In this document: piece after piece, positions 14,875 to 23,495 of the stretch
Numbering within the stretch: position 1 is the first letter of the stretch
Layout: the number at the start of each line of letters is the position of its first letter
Source of the DNA: Methylobacterium sp. GXS13
GTDB lineage: Bacteria; Pseudomonadota; Alphaproteobacteria; Rhizobiales; Beijerinckiaceae
DNA length: 33,377 nucleotides
Reading direction: 5' to 3'
Assembly: GCF_001455965.1 (NCBI RefSeq)
Contig: NZ_LKKO01000061.1
Location: 1-33,377, forward strand
Position numbers and translations under genes: made by a program
Notes under the pieces: generated by a model
Databases searched by the model: none
What the model saw: the letters and a program-made list of their open reading frames with translations, nothing else
Told to the model about the DNA's origin: nothing

Positions 14875-16326
14875 TCACGGGGCGGCGGCCAGTCCGCGCC
14901 GGGCCGGGTCGACCGCGTAGCGGGCTTTGAGCACATCGACAATCCGCCCCATGCGGCTGCCGTTCGATCCCTTGACCATCACGGCGTCGCCGGACCGCAG
15001 GTTGCGGGTCAGCGGCTCGATCAGGTCGGCGGCAGTGTCGGCGACGCCGCCGCGGCGGCTCACCGGCAGCGCCTCGAATAGGTTGCGCATCAGCGGCCCG
15101 GAGGCGAAGACCAGATCGATCCGCGCCGCTTCGATCGCCTCGGCGAGGCCGCGATGCAGATCGGGGGAGGCCGCGCCGAGCTCCAGCATGTCGCCCAGCA
15201 CCGCGATGCGGCGGCCGCGCGGGCCGGTCTCGATGCCGGCGAGCGTCGCGATCGCCGCCCGGACCGAGGCCGGGTTGGCGTTGTAGCTCTCATCGACCAG
15301 GTAGGCTGTGCCACCGTCGATCTCGAGGGCGGTGCGCTCGCCGCGCCCGACCGGCGGGGCCAGCCCGGCGAGTGACAGGGCCTCGCCCGCGAGGTCGGCG
15401 CCGAGCGCATGGACTACCGCCATCACGCCGAGGGAATTCAGGGCCGCATGCCGCCCGGCGGTGCCGAGCTTGTAGGTGACGGGCTGGCCCATCACCATGG
15501 CGTCGACGACCGACAGGTCGGGGCGCAGCACGATCTTGTGGGCGCGCACGTCGGCCTCCGGGTGCTCGCCGAAGCTGATCACCCGGCCGGCGCGCGAGGC
15601 GCGCGCATGGGCGAGCAGGCGCTCGAAATGCACGCTGTCGCGGTTGAAGATCGCGACGCCGCCGGGCTCGAGCCCGGAGAAGATCTCGCCCTTGGCGTCC
15701 GCGATCGCCGAGACCGAGGCGAAATGCTCGATATGCACCGGCTCGACCGTGGTGATCAGCGCGATGTCGGGGCGGACCTGGGCGGTCAGCGGCACGATCT
15801 CGGCCGGGTGGTTCATGCCGATCTCGAACACGCCGTAGCGGGTGGAGCGCGGCATCCGGGCGAGCGTCAGAGGCACGCCCCAATGGTTGTTGTAGGAGGC
15901 CGCCGAGGCGTGGGTCTCCCCCTGCGCGGTGAGCACGTGGCGCAGGGCCTCTTTGGTCCCGGTCTTCCCGACGGAGCCGGTCACCGCCACCACCTGGGCG
16001 TCGGTGCGCGCCCGGGCGGCCTCGCCCAGACGCGTCATCGCGGTCAGGACCGGGGCGGCGGCGCGCTCCGGGACCGCCAAGACCGGACCGTGCGCCGACA
16101 GGTCTGCGGCGTTGACCTCGCTGATCACCGCCGCGCCGGCTCCACGTCGGAGTGCGTCGGCGACGAAGTCGTGGCCGTCACGGGCCTCGCCTCGGATTGC
16201 GAAGAACAGGTCGCCGGGCTCGATCGTGCGGGTGTCGATCGAGGCACCCGTGATCGGGCGACTTCCGCCGATCAGGCGCCCGCCGGTGGCGGCTTCGAGC
16301 GCGTCGCGGGTCCAGAGTGCAGTCAT
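14875..16326 (-). CDS. murF: UDP-MurNAc-tripeptide--D-Ala-D-Ala ligase MurF
   Basis: Mur ligase that adds the Ddl-made D-Ala-D-Ala to complete the pentapeptide precursor. From ATG 16326 (MTALWTRDALEAATGGRLIG) the product is 483 aa. The N-terminal domain has SIDTRTIEPGDLFFAIRGE. The P-loop is TGSVGKTGTKEAL near 115-127, followed by ASYNNHWGVPLTLARMP and EIGMNHPAEI. The C-terminal domain has DESYNANPASVRAAIATLA, VLGDMLELG and VKGSNGSRMGRIVD. The frame stays open to 16632 inside murE, but that extension is a shadow of murE. The start lies 19 nt after the murE stop, consistent with one operon. Confidence 0.96.
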   Translation of the reverse strand: MTALWTRDALEAATGGRLIGGSRPITGASIDTRTIEPGDLFFAIRGEARDGHDFVADALRRGAGAAVISEVNAADLSAHGPVLAVPERAAAPVLTAMTRLGEAARARTDAQVVAVTGSVGKTGTKEALRHVLTAQGETHASAASYNNHWGVPLTLARMPRSTRYGVFEIGMNHPAEIVPLTAQVRPDIALITTVEPVHIEHFASVSAIADAKGEIFSGLEPGGVAIFNRDSVHFERLLAHARASRAGRVISFGEHPEADVRAHKIVLRPDLSVVDAMVMGQPVTYKLGTAGRHAALNSLGVMAVVHALGADLAGEALSLAGLAPPVGRGERTALEIDGGTAYLVDESYNANPASVRAAIATLAGIETGPRGRRIAVLGDMLELGAASPDLHRGLAEAIEAARIDLVFASGPLMRNLFEALPVSRRGGVADTAADLIEPLTRNLRSGDAVMVKGSNGSRMGRIVDVLKARYAVDPARRGLAAAP

Positions 16327-16345
16327 GGTCGGTCCCCGGTCACCG

Positions 16346-17806
16346 TCACGCTGTCGCCTCGGCGATGGCGGCCCGCAGGACCTCGTGGTCCGAGAACGGC
16401 AGGGTGCGATCTCCCACGATCTGGCCGGTTTCATGGCCTTTGCCGGCCACGACCAGCACGTCGCCGGGTCCGAGGCGGCGCACGGCTTCATGGATCGCCC
16501 CCGCCCGGTCGCCGATTTCCTGAGCCTTCGGAGCGGCTTCGAGGATTGTCCGGCGGATCGCCGAGGGATCCTCGGTGCGCGGATTGTCGTCGGTGACGAT
16601 GACGGTATCGGCCAGCCGCTCGGCGATCGCACCCATGAGCGGGCGCTTGCCCCGGTCGCGGTCGCCGCCGCAGCCGAAGACGACCATCAGGCGTCCGGAC
16701 GCGAACGGCCGCAACGCGGTCAGGACGCTCTCCAGCGCCTCGGGCTTATGGGCGTAATCGACGAGGCACAGCCCGCCCCGCGCCTCGCCGATCCGCTCCA
16801 TCCGGCCCGGCACGCCGGTGAGGTGATCGAGGGCCGCGAACACGCCGTCCGGATCGGCGGCGCCGGCCCGTGTGGCGAGCGCCAGCCCGGCCGCGACGAG
16901 GGCATTCGCGACCTGGAAATCGCCGACCAGCGGAAGACGCACCGTCCGGGTCACGCCGTCATGCAGGAGCGTCACGGCTTGCGCGAAGCCCTCGGTCTGC
17001 GCCGAGACGAGGCGGATTTCCGTTCCCGCGCGCCCGACCGTGCGGACCGGCCGGCCCGCACCCTCGGAAGCCGCGATGACCTGATCGGCATACGCCCCGT
17101 CGGTGTTGACGATCGCCGGGCAGCCTTCCGGCAGCAGGTCGGTGAACAGGCGCAGCTTGGCCGCGAGGTATTCCTCGATGCTCGCGTGGTAGTCGAGATG
17201 ATCGCGGCCGAGATTGGTGAAGCCCGCAGCCGTGAGCCGCACGCCGTCGAGGCGGCGCTGTTCGATCCCGTGTGAGGACGCCTCCATGGCGAGCTCGGTC
17301 ACGCCCTCGCGGGCGAGCCGGGCCAGGGTCTGGTGCAGCGTGACGGGGTCTGGGGTCGTCAGCGAGCCGTATTCCGCACCGCGATTGGTGACGATCCCGA
17401 CGGTGCCGAGGCTCGCCGCGTCGCGGCCGAGGCGGGCCAGGATCTGGCGCACGAAATCCGCGACCGAGCTTTTGCCTGCCGTACCGGTGACCGCGACCAC
17501 GGCTGCGGGCTGCGCACCGGCGAGCCGGGCGGCCGCGAGCGCCAAGGCCCGGCGGGCATCCGGAACCGCGATCCAGGCGACGGACGCGGGCAGGTCGGCG
17601 GGGCGATCCCCCTCCCCGGCCACCGCAACGGCGCCGCGTCCGGCGGCTTGGGCGGCGAACAACCGCCCGTCGGCCTTCGTGCCCGGGACGGCGACGAACA
17701 CGCTCCCCGGCGCCACCTGCCGGCTATCGGCGGTCAGCGCCGTCACCGTCAGGTCGGCGGTCGGACCGGTGGCCTCCGGGAAGAGATCGGCGAGCCGGGC
17801 GGTCAT
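16346..17806 (-). CDS. murE: UDP-MurNAc-L-Ala-D-Glu:meso-diaminopimelate ligase MurE
   Basis: Cytoplasmic Mur ligase that adds the third stem residue. The 486-aa protein has SRQVAPGSVFVAVPGTKADG in the N-domain. Its P-loop TGTAGKSSVADF (near 111-122) is slightly unusual: Ala and Ser stand where Asn/Ser and Thr are commoner. The carbamylated-lysine helix is YHASIEEYLAAKLRLF. The C-domain motif DDNPRTEDP near 410 is the DNPR signature for meso-diaminopimelate rather than lysine, fitting a Gram-negative wall. KGHETGQIVGD closes the C-terminus. It starts about 10 nt after the ftsI stop and precedes murF by 19 nt, so it sits in the rsmH-ftsL-ftsI-murE-murF operon. Confidence 0.96.
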   Translation of the reverse strand: MTARLADLFPEATGPTADLTVTALTADSRQVAPGSVFVAVPGTKADGRLFAAQAAGRGAVAVAGEGDRPADLPASVAWIAVPDARRALALAAARLAGAQPAAVVAVTGTAGKSSVADFVRQILARLGRDAASLGTVGIVTNRGAEYGSLTTPDPVTLHQTLARLAREGVTELAMEASSHGIEQRRLDGVRLTAAGFTNLGRDHLDYHASIEEYLAAKLRLFTDLLPEGCPAIVNTDGAYADQVIAASEGAGRPVRTVGRAGTEIRLVSAQTEGFAQAVTLLHDGVTRTVRLPLVGDFQVANALVAAGLALATRAGAADPDGVFAALDHLTGVPGRMERIGEARGGLCLVDYAHKPEALESVLTALRPFASGRLMVVFGCGGDRDRGKRPLMGAIAERLADTVIVTDDNPRTEDPSAIRRTILEAAPKAQEIGDRAGAIHEAVRRLGPGDVLVVAGKGHETGQIVGDRTLPFSDHEVLRAAIAEATA

Positions 17807-17816
17807 CGCTGCACCA

Positions 17817-19772
17817 TCATGGGCCGCCGAGCTGGTTGATGTGGTAGGCGTTGAGCTTGACCATCTGGGGGAACGGCCGTACCGGCGGCTCGAACTGCGG
17901 TGGCAGTCCGAGGATCGGGGCGACCCGCTCGATCACCTTGCCGGTGACCACGCCCGAGTTCCAGGCCGCGGTGGCGTAGCCGCCCGATTCCGGGAGACCC
18001 TGCGGCTCGTCCATGATCGTCACGAACAGGTATTTCGGGTCGTTCATCGGCGCCGCCGCCATGAAGGTCGTGAACAGGCGGTTGTGGATGTAGCGCCCGC
18101 CGATCACCTTCTCGGCCGTGCCGGTCTTGCCGCCGACGAAGTAGTACGGGATCGCCGCCTTCTTGGCCGAGCCCTCGGCGGCGTTCAGGCGCATGATGTA
18201 GCGCATCGCCTCGGAGGTCTGGGCCGAGAGCACGTGCGTGGCGCGGGCCTTGTCCTCGGGGGCAGCCTTCAGGAAGGTCGGGGTGATCAGGTCGCCGCCA
18301 TTGGCGATCGCCGCCACCGCGGCCGCGGCCTGGATCGGTGCCACCGCGATGCCGTGGCCGAACGCGATGGTGATCGTGTTGATCTCGGTCCAGCGGGACG
18401 GGACGATCGGGGCCGCGCTCTCGGGCAGCTCGGTCCGCAGCCGGTCGAGCAGGCCCATCTTCTTCAGGAAGGCCTTGTGGCCGGGTACGCCGACGCCGAG
18501 CGCCATCTTGGCCGAGCCGATGTTGGAGGAGTGCGTGAACACCTCCGGCATGGTGATGACCCGGTTGGTGCCGTGATACTCGTGGATCTTCTGCCGGCCC
18601 CAGTTCAGCACGCCGCCGCGGGTGTCGAAGGTCGAGTTGACGTTGTACTTGCCGGAGTCGAGCGCCATGGCCAGCGTCATCGCCTTAAAGGTCGAGCCCA
18701 TCTCGTAGACGCCGACATTCATGCGGTTGATGCGGTCGGGCGAGAGCGCGTCCTTCGGGTCGTTCGGGTCGAAGTCCGGCATCGAGACCAGGGCGATGAC
18801 CTCGCCGGTCTTGACGTCAAGGATCATCGAGGCGCCGGCCTTGGCCTTGAAGTGATCGATGCCCCAGGCCAGCTCGTCGCGCACGGCGAACTGGGCGCGC
18901 AGGTCGATGGAGAGCTGCACCGGCTTCAGGTCGGCCTGCTTGTTGACCAGCCCGAAGCTGTTGAGCGCCTGCAGGCCGGTGGAGTCGATGTACTTCTCCA
19001 TGCCGGCGATGCCGACGCCATCGAGGTTGGTCGCCCCGAGGATGTGGGCGGCGGCTGTGCCGTTCGGGTAGACCCGCTTGTGGTCGGGCAGGAAGCCGAT
19101 GCCCGGGATGCCGAGCCGGTGGACCTCGGCCTGCTGCTTCGGCGTCAGCTCGCGCTTCACCCAGACGAAGCCCGCGCCCTTCTTGTCCTTGCGCGAGGAC
19201 AGCTTGGCGCGCAGCTCCGAGGCGTTCAGTTCCGGCAGGACCGCGGTGAGCAGCTCGACCGCCTCGTCCTTGTCGTAGATGTTGCCGGGCTCGGCGAAGA
19301 CCGAGACCGTGCGGATGTCGGTGGCCAGGATCTCGCCGTTGCGGTCGACGATGTCGGGCCGGAACGCCGTCGAGGAGGCGGCCGCGACCCGGTGCTCCTG
19401 GCTGGGCGGATCGCCGAACACGGCCATCATCAGGAGCTTGGCCGAGATCGTCCCGAACACCCCGACGAAGACCAGCCCGACCAGGGCGACGCGCATATGC
19501 GAGCGCTCGATGGCGAGCCGGAACATGCTCCGCACGAACGCCTTGGCGCGGGCGGCACGCAGGTCCGGATGCACCGCCCGGGTGGCGGCCTCGAGGGCGG
19601 CCGCATCGTGCTCGGACACGGCGTAGCACGCCGCATCGTGAGCCGGCGCCTCGTGCGCCGACGCCTCTTGGGCCGACGCCTCTTGGGCCGACGCATCTTG
19701 GGCCTGTGCGTCGTGCTCCGAGATCTGCGTCTCGGCTGCCGCGTCTCTGGTGTGGTCGGCGTCTTCGGACAC
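17817..19772 (-). CDS. ftsI: Septal transpeptidase FtsI (PBP3)
   Basis: Class B penicillin-binding protein that crosslinks septal peptidoglycan with FtsW. The 651 aa comprise a polar Ala/Asp/Glu/His-rich cytoplasmic tail (1-92) and one membrane anchor (about 94-116). The dimerisation/pedestal domain has RPDIVDRNGEILATD. The transpeptidase has active-site S360 in STFK, SSN at 415-417 and KTGT at 549-552. The start is GTG 19772, backed by a GAGG ribosome-binding site inside the ftsL stop region; no ATG occurs before residue 83. The tail is longer than in E. coli PBP3 and contains an imperfect pentapeptide repeat (AQEAS/AQDAS) encoded by a 15-bp tandem repeat. ftsL ends 6 nt upstream and murE follows closely. 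Confidence 0.96.
   Translation of the reverse strand: MSEDADHTRDAAAETQISEHDAQAQDASAQEASAQEASAHEAPAHDAACYAVSEHDAAALEAATRAVHPDLRAARAKAFVRSMFRLAIERSHMRVALVGLVFVGVFGTISAKLLMMAVFGDPPSQEHRVAAASSTAFRPDIVDRNGEILATDIRTVSVFAEPGNIYDKDEAVELLTAVLPELNASELRAKLSSRKDKKGAGFVWVKRELTPKQQAEVHRLGIPGIGFLPDHKRVYPNGTAAAHILGATNLDGVGIAGMEKYIDSTGLQALNSFGLVNKQADLKPVQLSIDLRAQFAVRDELAWGIDHFKAKAGASMILDVKTGEVIALVSMPDFDPNDPKDALSPDRINRMNVGVYEMGSTFKAMTLAMALDSGKYNVNSTFDTRGGVLNWGRQKIHEYHGTNRVITMPEVFTHSSNIGSAKMALGVGVPGHKAFLKKMGLLDRLRTELPESAAPIVPSRWTEINTITIAFGHGIAVAPIQAAAAVAAIANGGDLITPTFLKAAPEDKARATHVLSAQTSEAMRYIMRLNAAEGSAKKAAIPYYFVGGKTGTAEKVIGGRYIHNRLFTTFMAAAPMNDPKYLFVTIMDEPQGLPESGGYATAAWNSGVVTGKVIERVAPILGLPPQFEPPVRPFPQMVKLNAYHINQLGGP
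19657..19701. repeat. 15-bp tandem repeat (three units) in the ftsI 5' end
   Basis: Plus-strand units GCCGACGCCTCTTGG at 19657-19671 and 19672-19686 are identical; 19687-19701 differs by one base. Degenerate units continue to both sides. Being in frame (15 bp = 5 codons), copy-number change would lengthen or shorten the FtsI cytoplasmic tail without a frameshift. Confidence 0.85.
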
Positions 19773-19778
19773 GGGTGA

Positions 19779-20192
19779 TTACCTCGAAGCGGTATTCGGG
19801 GTGCGGGTCGTGGTGACGGTGCGGGTGATCGCGCCGGTGGTGCGCGGCTCGATCCCGCCCTTGTCTTTCGGCGTCGCGGTCGCAGCGAGCAGCCGGCCGA
19901 TCTCGTCGCCGCGCTCCGGGCGGGCTGGCAGGTCCGACAGGCGGGCCAGGTGGCTGGTCCCGATCGGCTCGAGGGCCAGGTGCTTGTCCACCGCGGCCTG
20001 CAATCGATCCGGCCGGGTCAGCAGCTGCCACTCGGCGCGCAGCACCGCGATCGCCTGACGCTCCTTGTGGAGCGCCGTCTGCAGCTTCGAGACCTGACCG
20101 CCCTGGTAGAGCGTGTCGTACTTGATCGAGTAGGCGTAGATCGCCGAGGCCACGAGGCCGGCGACCGCCAGGAGGTTCAGCAGGCGGATCAT
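19779..20192 (-). CDS. ftsL: Cell division protein FtsL
   Basis: Small bitopic divisome protein that forms the FtsQLB complex and helps activate FtsWI. The 137 aa start MIRLLNLLAVAGLVASAIYA, with a membrane segment at about residues 4-22. A coiled-coil stretch with heptad character follows (QVSKLQTALHKERQAIAVLR, then AEWQLLTRPDRLQAAVDKHL), then a low-complexity Thr-rich tail. The family has little sequence identity, so the call rests on size, topology and position between rsmH and ftsI. Its ATG overlaps the rsmH stop by 4 nt (ATGA), indicating coupling, and ftsI follows after 6 nt. Confidence 0.9.
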   Translation of the reverse strand: MIRLLNLLAVAGLVASAIYAYSIKYDTLYQGGQVSKLQTALHKERQAIAVLRAEWQLLTRPDRLQAAVDKHLALEPIGTSHLARLSDLPARPERGDEIGRLLAATATPKDKGGIEPRTTGAITRTVTTTRTPNTASR

Positions 20193-21259
20193 CGGCGATG
20201 GCCCCCGCGGGCGGCTTCGGGCAGGCTCGCGAGCGCGTGGAGCGCGGCGAGCGGTTCGGGCGTCTCGGATTCGGTGCGCTCCGCGGCCCGGAGCTTGGCC
20301 GAACGCGCGCGCGGGTTGCGGGCCGTCTCGGCCTCGCCCGGTAGGACCGGACCCTTGGTGACGAGGCGGAAGCTGCGGATCGTCTCGGCGGGGCCGCCCG
20401 GCAGGTGGCGCGATCCCTGGGCGGATCTGCCGCTGCGGGCGGCGAAGAATTGCTTGACGATCCGATCCTCGAGGGAGTGGAACGTCACCACGGCCAGCCG
20501 TCCGCCCGGGGCGAGGATCCGCTCCGCGGCGTGGAGCGCGCGCACCAGCTCGCCGAGCTCGTCGTTGACGGCGATCCGCAGGCCCTGGAACGTCCGGGTC
20601 GCCGGGTGGATGTGGCTGCCGGGCTCGGCCCAGACCACGCTGGCGATCAGTTCGGCGAGCTGGGCGGTGGTCTCGATCCGGCCGCGGCGGCGGGCCTCGT
20701 GGATGGTCCGGGCCACGGCGCGCGAGCGCCGCTCCTCCCCGTAATGGTAGATGATGTCGGCCAGCACGGTCTCGTCGGCCTCGTTGACGAGGTCGGCGGC
20801 GCTCGGGCCTTCATTGCCCATGCGCATGTCGAGGGGGCCGTCGTTGCGGAACGAGAAACCCCGCTCCGGTGTATCGATCTGCATCGACGAGACGCCGATA
20901 TCGAGCACCACCCGGTCCGCCCGGGGCTCGCCGGCCTCGCTGAGCAAGGCGTCGAGATCGCCGAACCGGCCGGGGACGAGGCGCAGGCGTCCACCAGCCT
21001 CGGCGACCAGGGGCTGACCGTCGGCGATCGCCGTGGGATCGCGGTCGATGCCGATCACGCGCAGCGTCGGATCGGCCGCCAGCAGGGCGCGGGTGTAGCC
21101 GCCGGCCCCGAAGGTGCCGTCGACGGCGAGGCCGCCGTCGAGTTTGAGCGACTCGACGACCTCGTCGAGCAGCACCGGCACATGCGGCTGGTCGGATGCG
21201 GCGATGCCGGCGCGGTGCGCGGCGGGGGCCGTCTCGGCCGGGGGGCGGCGCCGAATCAT
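20189..21259 (-). CDS. rsmH: 16S rRNA (cytosine1402-N4)-methyltransferase RsmH (MraW)
   Basis: SAM-dependent enzyme that methylates N4 of C1402 in the 16S rRNA decoding centre. From ATG 21259 it is 356 aa. It shows HVPVLLDEVVESL near residue 26, the SAM loop VDGTFGAGGYTRALL near 45-59 and IGIDRDPTAI near 69. VLDIGVSSMQIDTPERGFSF, then RNDGPLDMRM, follow near 115-144. AVNDELGELVRAL and VVTFHSLEDRIVKQFF lie in the C-terminal half. The C-terminal tail is Ala/Arg-rich. The frame is open to 21625, but this Arg/Pro-rich extension has no conserved features, so I begin at 21259. It is the first dcw gene; no mraZ lies directly upstream in the window. It overlaps ftsL by 4 nt. Confidence 0.95.
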   Translation of the reverse strand: MIRRRPPAETAPAAHRAGIAASDQPHVPVLLDEVVESLKLDGGLAVDGTFGAGGYTRALLAADPTLRVIGIDRDPTAIADGQPLVAEAGGRLRLVPGRFGDLDALLSEAGEPRADRVVLDIGVSSMQIDTPERGFSFRNDGPLDMRMGNEGPSAADLVNEADETVLADIIYHYGEERRSRAVARTIHEARRRGRIETTAQLAELIASVVWAEPGSHIHPATRTFQGLRIAVNDELGELVRALHAAERILAPGGRLAVVTFHSLEDRIVKQFFAARSGRSAQGSRHLPGGPAETIRSFRLVTKGPVLPGEAETARNPRARSAKLRAAERTESETPEPLAALHALASLPEAARGGHRR

Positions 21260-21677
21260 GCGCGCCTCGCCGGGCCGATACGGGGACAGTCGGGATTTCG
21301 GCGCGATCCGGGGTCTCCGGCGCGGATGCGGCTCGTGCGTCTCATGGTGCCCTGTGCCGGGCCGCGCGAGCGCGGCGCGCGTGACGGGAACGGCACCGGA
21401 TGCAGAGCGCGCGAAACGCCGCGCACGGACGGGACCTGCACCTGTGCAGGTTACGCCCGGCGATCCGATACACGCCGTTGACGGGAGGATGCCGGGTATC
21501 ATGGGCCTCGGAGGATCGTCAACGCGCGAGCCTGGCGTTGGCGAGCCGACCGATCTGACCCCGGTACGGTTAACCGAAGGTTTTTGCCGGGCGCGAATTT
21601 TGCGCCTCTTGGGGCCCATGGGCACAGGCGGTGGGTGCAGGCGTCGGAAGCCTGGGCAGCGCGCTCATCGGATGGTG
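21260..21677 (-). promoter_or_regulatory. Leader/promoter region of the dcw cluster (no gene seen)
   Basis: This 418-nt gap between the rnpB 3' end and rsmH holds no convincing gene; open frames are low-complexity Arg/Pro. It contains a 16-bp palindrome CCTGCAC-CT-GTGCAGG (21435-21450). An AT-rich spot around GGTTAACCG (21569-21577) lies near a run of T (21581-21585) and is a plausible control site for the cluster. mraZ, which often precedes rsmH, is absent here. The promoter assignment is inferred from position. Confidence 0.4.
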
Positions 21678-22078
<401 letters not shown>

Positions 22079-22084
22079 GCGGGC

Positions 22085-22113
22085 AGATGCGCCCGCGCCG
22101 CCGTCCGGGTCAA
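22085..22113 (-). promoter_or_regulatory. Candidate rnpB promoter
   Basis: On the minus strand TTGACC (22113-22108) is a good -35 box. A 17-nt spacer leads to a weak -10 (GCATCT, 22090-22085), followed 6 nt later by the start of the P1 helix at 22078. The spacing agrees with transcription starting at the RNA 5' end, though the -10 is poor. Confidence 0.45.
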
Positions 22114-22127
22114 GAGTCGCGCGTCGA

Positions 22128-22568
22128 TTACCAGCTGCCGGTGTTCTCCATCGAAGCCCAGGGCTCCTGCGGCTCCTTGGCGGCGCCCTTCTGCAGGATC
22201 TCGATCGAGATCCCGTCCGGCGACTTCACGAAGGCCATGTAGCCGTCGCGGGGCGGACGGTTGATCGTCACGCCCTTGTCCTTCAGCTGCGCGCAGAAGG
22301 CGTAGATGTCGTCGACCTGGTAGGCGAGGTGCCCGAAATTGCGCCCGCCCGAATAGGTCTCCGGATCCCAGTTGTAGGTCAGCTCGATCAGCGGCGACTT
22401 GCTCGCCTGCGCCCGCTCGACATCCCCCGGGGCGGCCAGGAAGACCAGGGTGAAGCGGCCCTTCTCGTTCTCGACGCGGCGGACCTCCTTGAGGCCGAAC
22501 GTATCGACGTAGAAGGCGAGCGCCCGGTCGAGATCGGCCACCCGGACCATGGTGTGCAGGTATTCCAT
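22128..22568 (-). CDS. gloA: Lactoylglutathione lyase (glyoxalase I)
   Basis: Metal-dependent enzyme that converts the methylglyoxal-glutathione hemithioacetal to S-lactoylglutathione. From ATG 22568 it is 146 aa, two VOC (beta-alpha-beta-beta-beta) modules. The four metal ligands expected by comparison with E. coli GloA are present: His5 in MEYLHTMVRV, Glu in LIELTYNWDPETY, His in FGHLAYQVDD and Glu in ISIEILQKG. The C-terminal tail resembles that of other short glyoxalase I proteins. It ends 49 nt before rnpB and is read in the same direction. In-frame sequence upstream to 22769 lacks conservation. Confidence 0.93.
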   Translation of the reverse strand: MEYLHTMVRVADLDRALAFYVDTFGLKEVRRVENEKGRFTLVFLAAPGDVERAQASKSPLIELTYNWDPETYSGGRNFGHLAYQVDDIYAFCAQLKDKGVTINRPPRDGYMAFVKSPDGISIEILQKGAAKEPQEPWASMENTGSW

Positions 22569-22624
22569 CAGGCGGCTATCCCTTGAGTTGGGGCGAGGAC
22601 TGTCACGACGTCCTCGGCAGAAAC

Positions 22625-22654
22625 GGACATGACCGGCCGGGCCGGTCGGTGTCC
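22625..22654 (-). terminator. Long hairpin downstream of arsH
   Basis: Between arsH and gloA lies a strong stem: GGACA and GACCGGCC pair with GGCCGGTC and TGTCC around a single-base centre, about 13 bp with a small bulge. A second inverted repeat CGAGGAC/GTCCTCG lies at 22594-22616. No strong U-tract follows, so factor-independent termination is uncertain. Confidence 0.4.
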
Positions 22655-22698
22655 TAGCTAGAGCGCGCTTCCTCGGCCGAGTAGGCTGCCCGCGTCGG

Positions 22699-23445
22699 TC
22701 ACGGCTTCCCGATTCCGATATCGGCCGCCACGGCCTGCAGCCGCTCCGGCGCGCGCTCCTTCCGCTCACTGTAGCGGTCGACGAGGAAATCGGCCCGCTC
22801 GCGGGTCAGCAGCGTGAACTTCATCAGCTCCTCGCAGACATCCACCACGCGCTCGTAGAGCGGGCCCGGCCTCATCCGGCCGGCCTCATCGAACTCCTTG
22901 TACGCCATGGGTACGGAGGATTGGTTGGGAATGGTGATCATCCGCATCCAGCGGCCGAGCAGGCGCAGGCTGTTGACCGCGTTGAAGCTCTGCGAGCCGC
23001 CCGAGACCTGCATCACCGCGAGCGTGCGTCCCTGGGTCGGCCGCACCGATCCCTCGCTGAGCGGCAGCCAGTCGATCTGGCTCTTCATCACGCCGGTGAG
23101 GGTGCCGTGCCGCTCCGGCGAGACCCAGACCTGGCCCTCCGACCAGACCGAGAGCGCGCGCAACTCCTGCACCTTCGGGTGGTCGGCGGTGGTGTCGTCG
23201 GGCAGCGGCAGGCCGTGCGCGTCGTAGATCCGGACCTCCCCGCCCATGGCTTCGAGGAGGCGCGCCGCCTCGTAGGCGAGGAAGCGGCTGAACGAGCGCG
23301 CCCGGAGGGAGCCGTACAGGATCAGGAAGCGCGGCGCGTGCGGGAATGGCTGCGCCACCGCGAGCTGCGCTGCGTCCGGCACCACGAAATGCGACCGGCT
23401 GAGATGCGGGATGCCGTCGGCGAAGGGCTGTTCGGGCTTGTCCAC
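22699..23445 (-). CDS. arsH: ArsH, NADPH-dependent FMN reductase / organoarsenical oxidase
   Basis: Flavoprotein of arsenic-resistance operons; characterised members reduce FMN with NADPH and oxidise trivalent methyl- and aryl-arsenicals to less toxic pentavalent forms. The protein has the flavodoxin-like FMN phosphate loop ILYGSLRARSFSRFLAYEAA (first Gly near residue 45). The ArsH-specific WVSPERHGTLTGVMKSQIDW is followed by LPL, with TLAVMQVSGGSQSFNAVNSL further on. GTG 23445 gives 248 aa. TTG 23469 is also in frame but lies within the operator and upstream of the likely transcription start, so I prefer GTG. It diverges from arsR across a shared operator, indicating co-regulation by ArsR. 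Confidence 0.94.
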   Translation of the reverse strand: MDKPEQPFADGIPHLSRSHFVVPDAAQLAVAQPFPHAPRFLILYGSLRARSFSRFLAYEAARLLEAMGGEVRIYDAHGLPLPDDTTADHPKVQELRALSVWSEGQVWVSPERHGTLTGVMKSQIDWLPLSEGSVRPTQGRTLAVMQVSGGSQSFNAVNSLRLLGRWMRMITIPNQSSVPMAYKEFDEAGRMRPGPLYERVVDVCEELMKFTLLTRERADFLVDRYSERKERAPERLQAVAADIGIGKP

Positions 23446-23483
23446 GTAGGCGCTGTCTCGTATATTCAAAATATCGTTTGAAT
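23438..23483. promoter_or_regulatory. arsR/arsH divergent promoter and ArsR operator
   Basis: For arsR, -35 TTGTCC (23438-23443), a 17-nt spacer and -10 TATATT (23461-23466) form a good sigma-70-type promoter. The perfect palindrome ATTCAAA-N6-TTTGAAT (23464-23483) overlaps the -10 and start site, the usual place for an ArsR operator. On the other strand TTTCAA-N17-GAATAT is a plausible arsH promoter running through the same palindrome, so one repressor could control both. Confidence 0.75.
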
Positions 23484-23495
23484 GTTGAAACGAAA

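Noticed and set aside
19640..19720. CRISPR-like short repeats
   Set aside because: The 15-bp units are contiguous with no spacers and encode an in-frame peptide repeat in FtsI.
17214..19778. Very long open frame on the plus strand opposite ftsI (about 850 codons)
   Set aside because: Antisense to ftsI; an artefact of high GC codon bias, with low-complexity Arg/Gly/Asp/Val-rich text and no domain.
21260..21625. 122-residue N-terminal extension of RsmH
   Set aside because: Low-complexity Arg/Pro text; the conserved RsmH start is at 21259, and the region is better explained as leader/promoter DNA.
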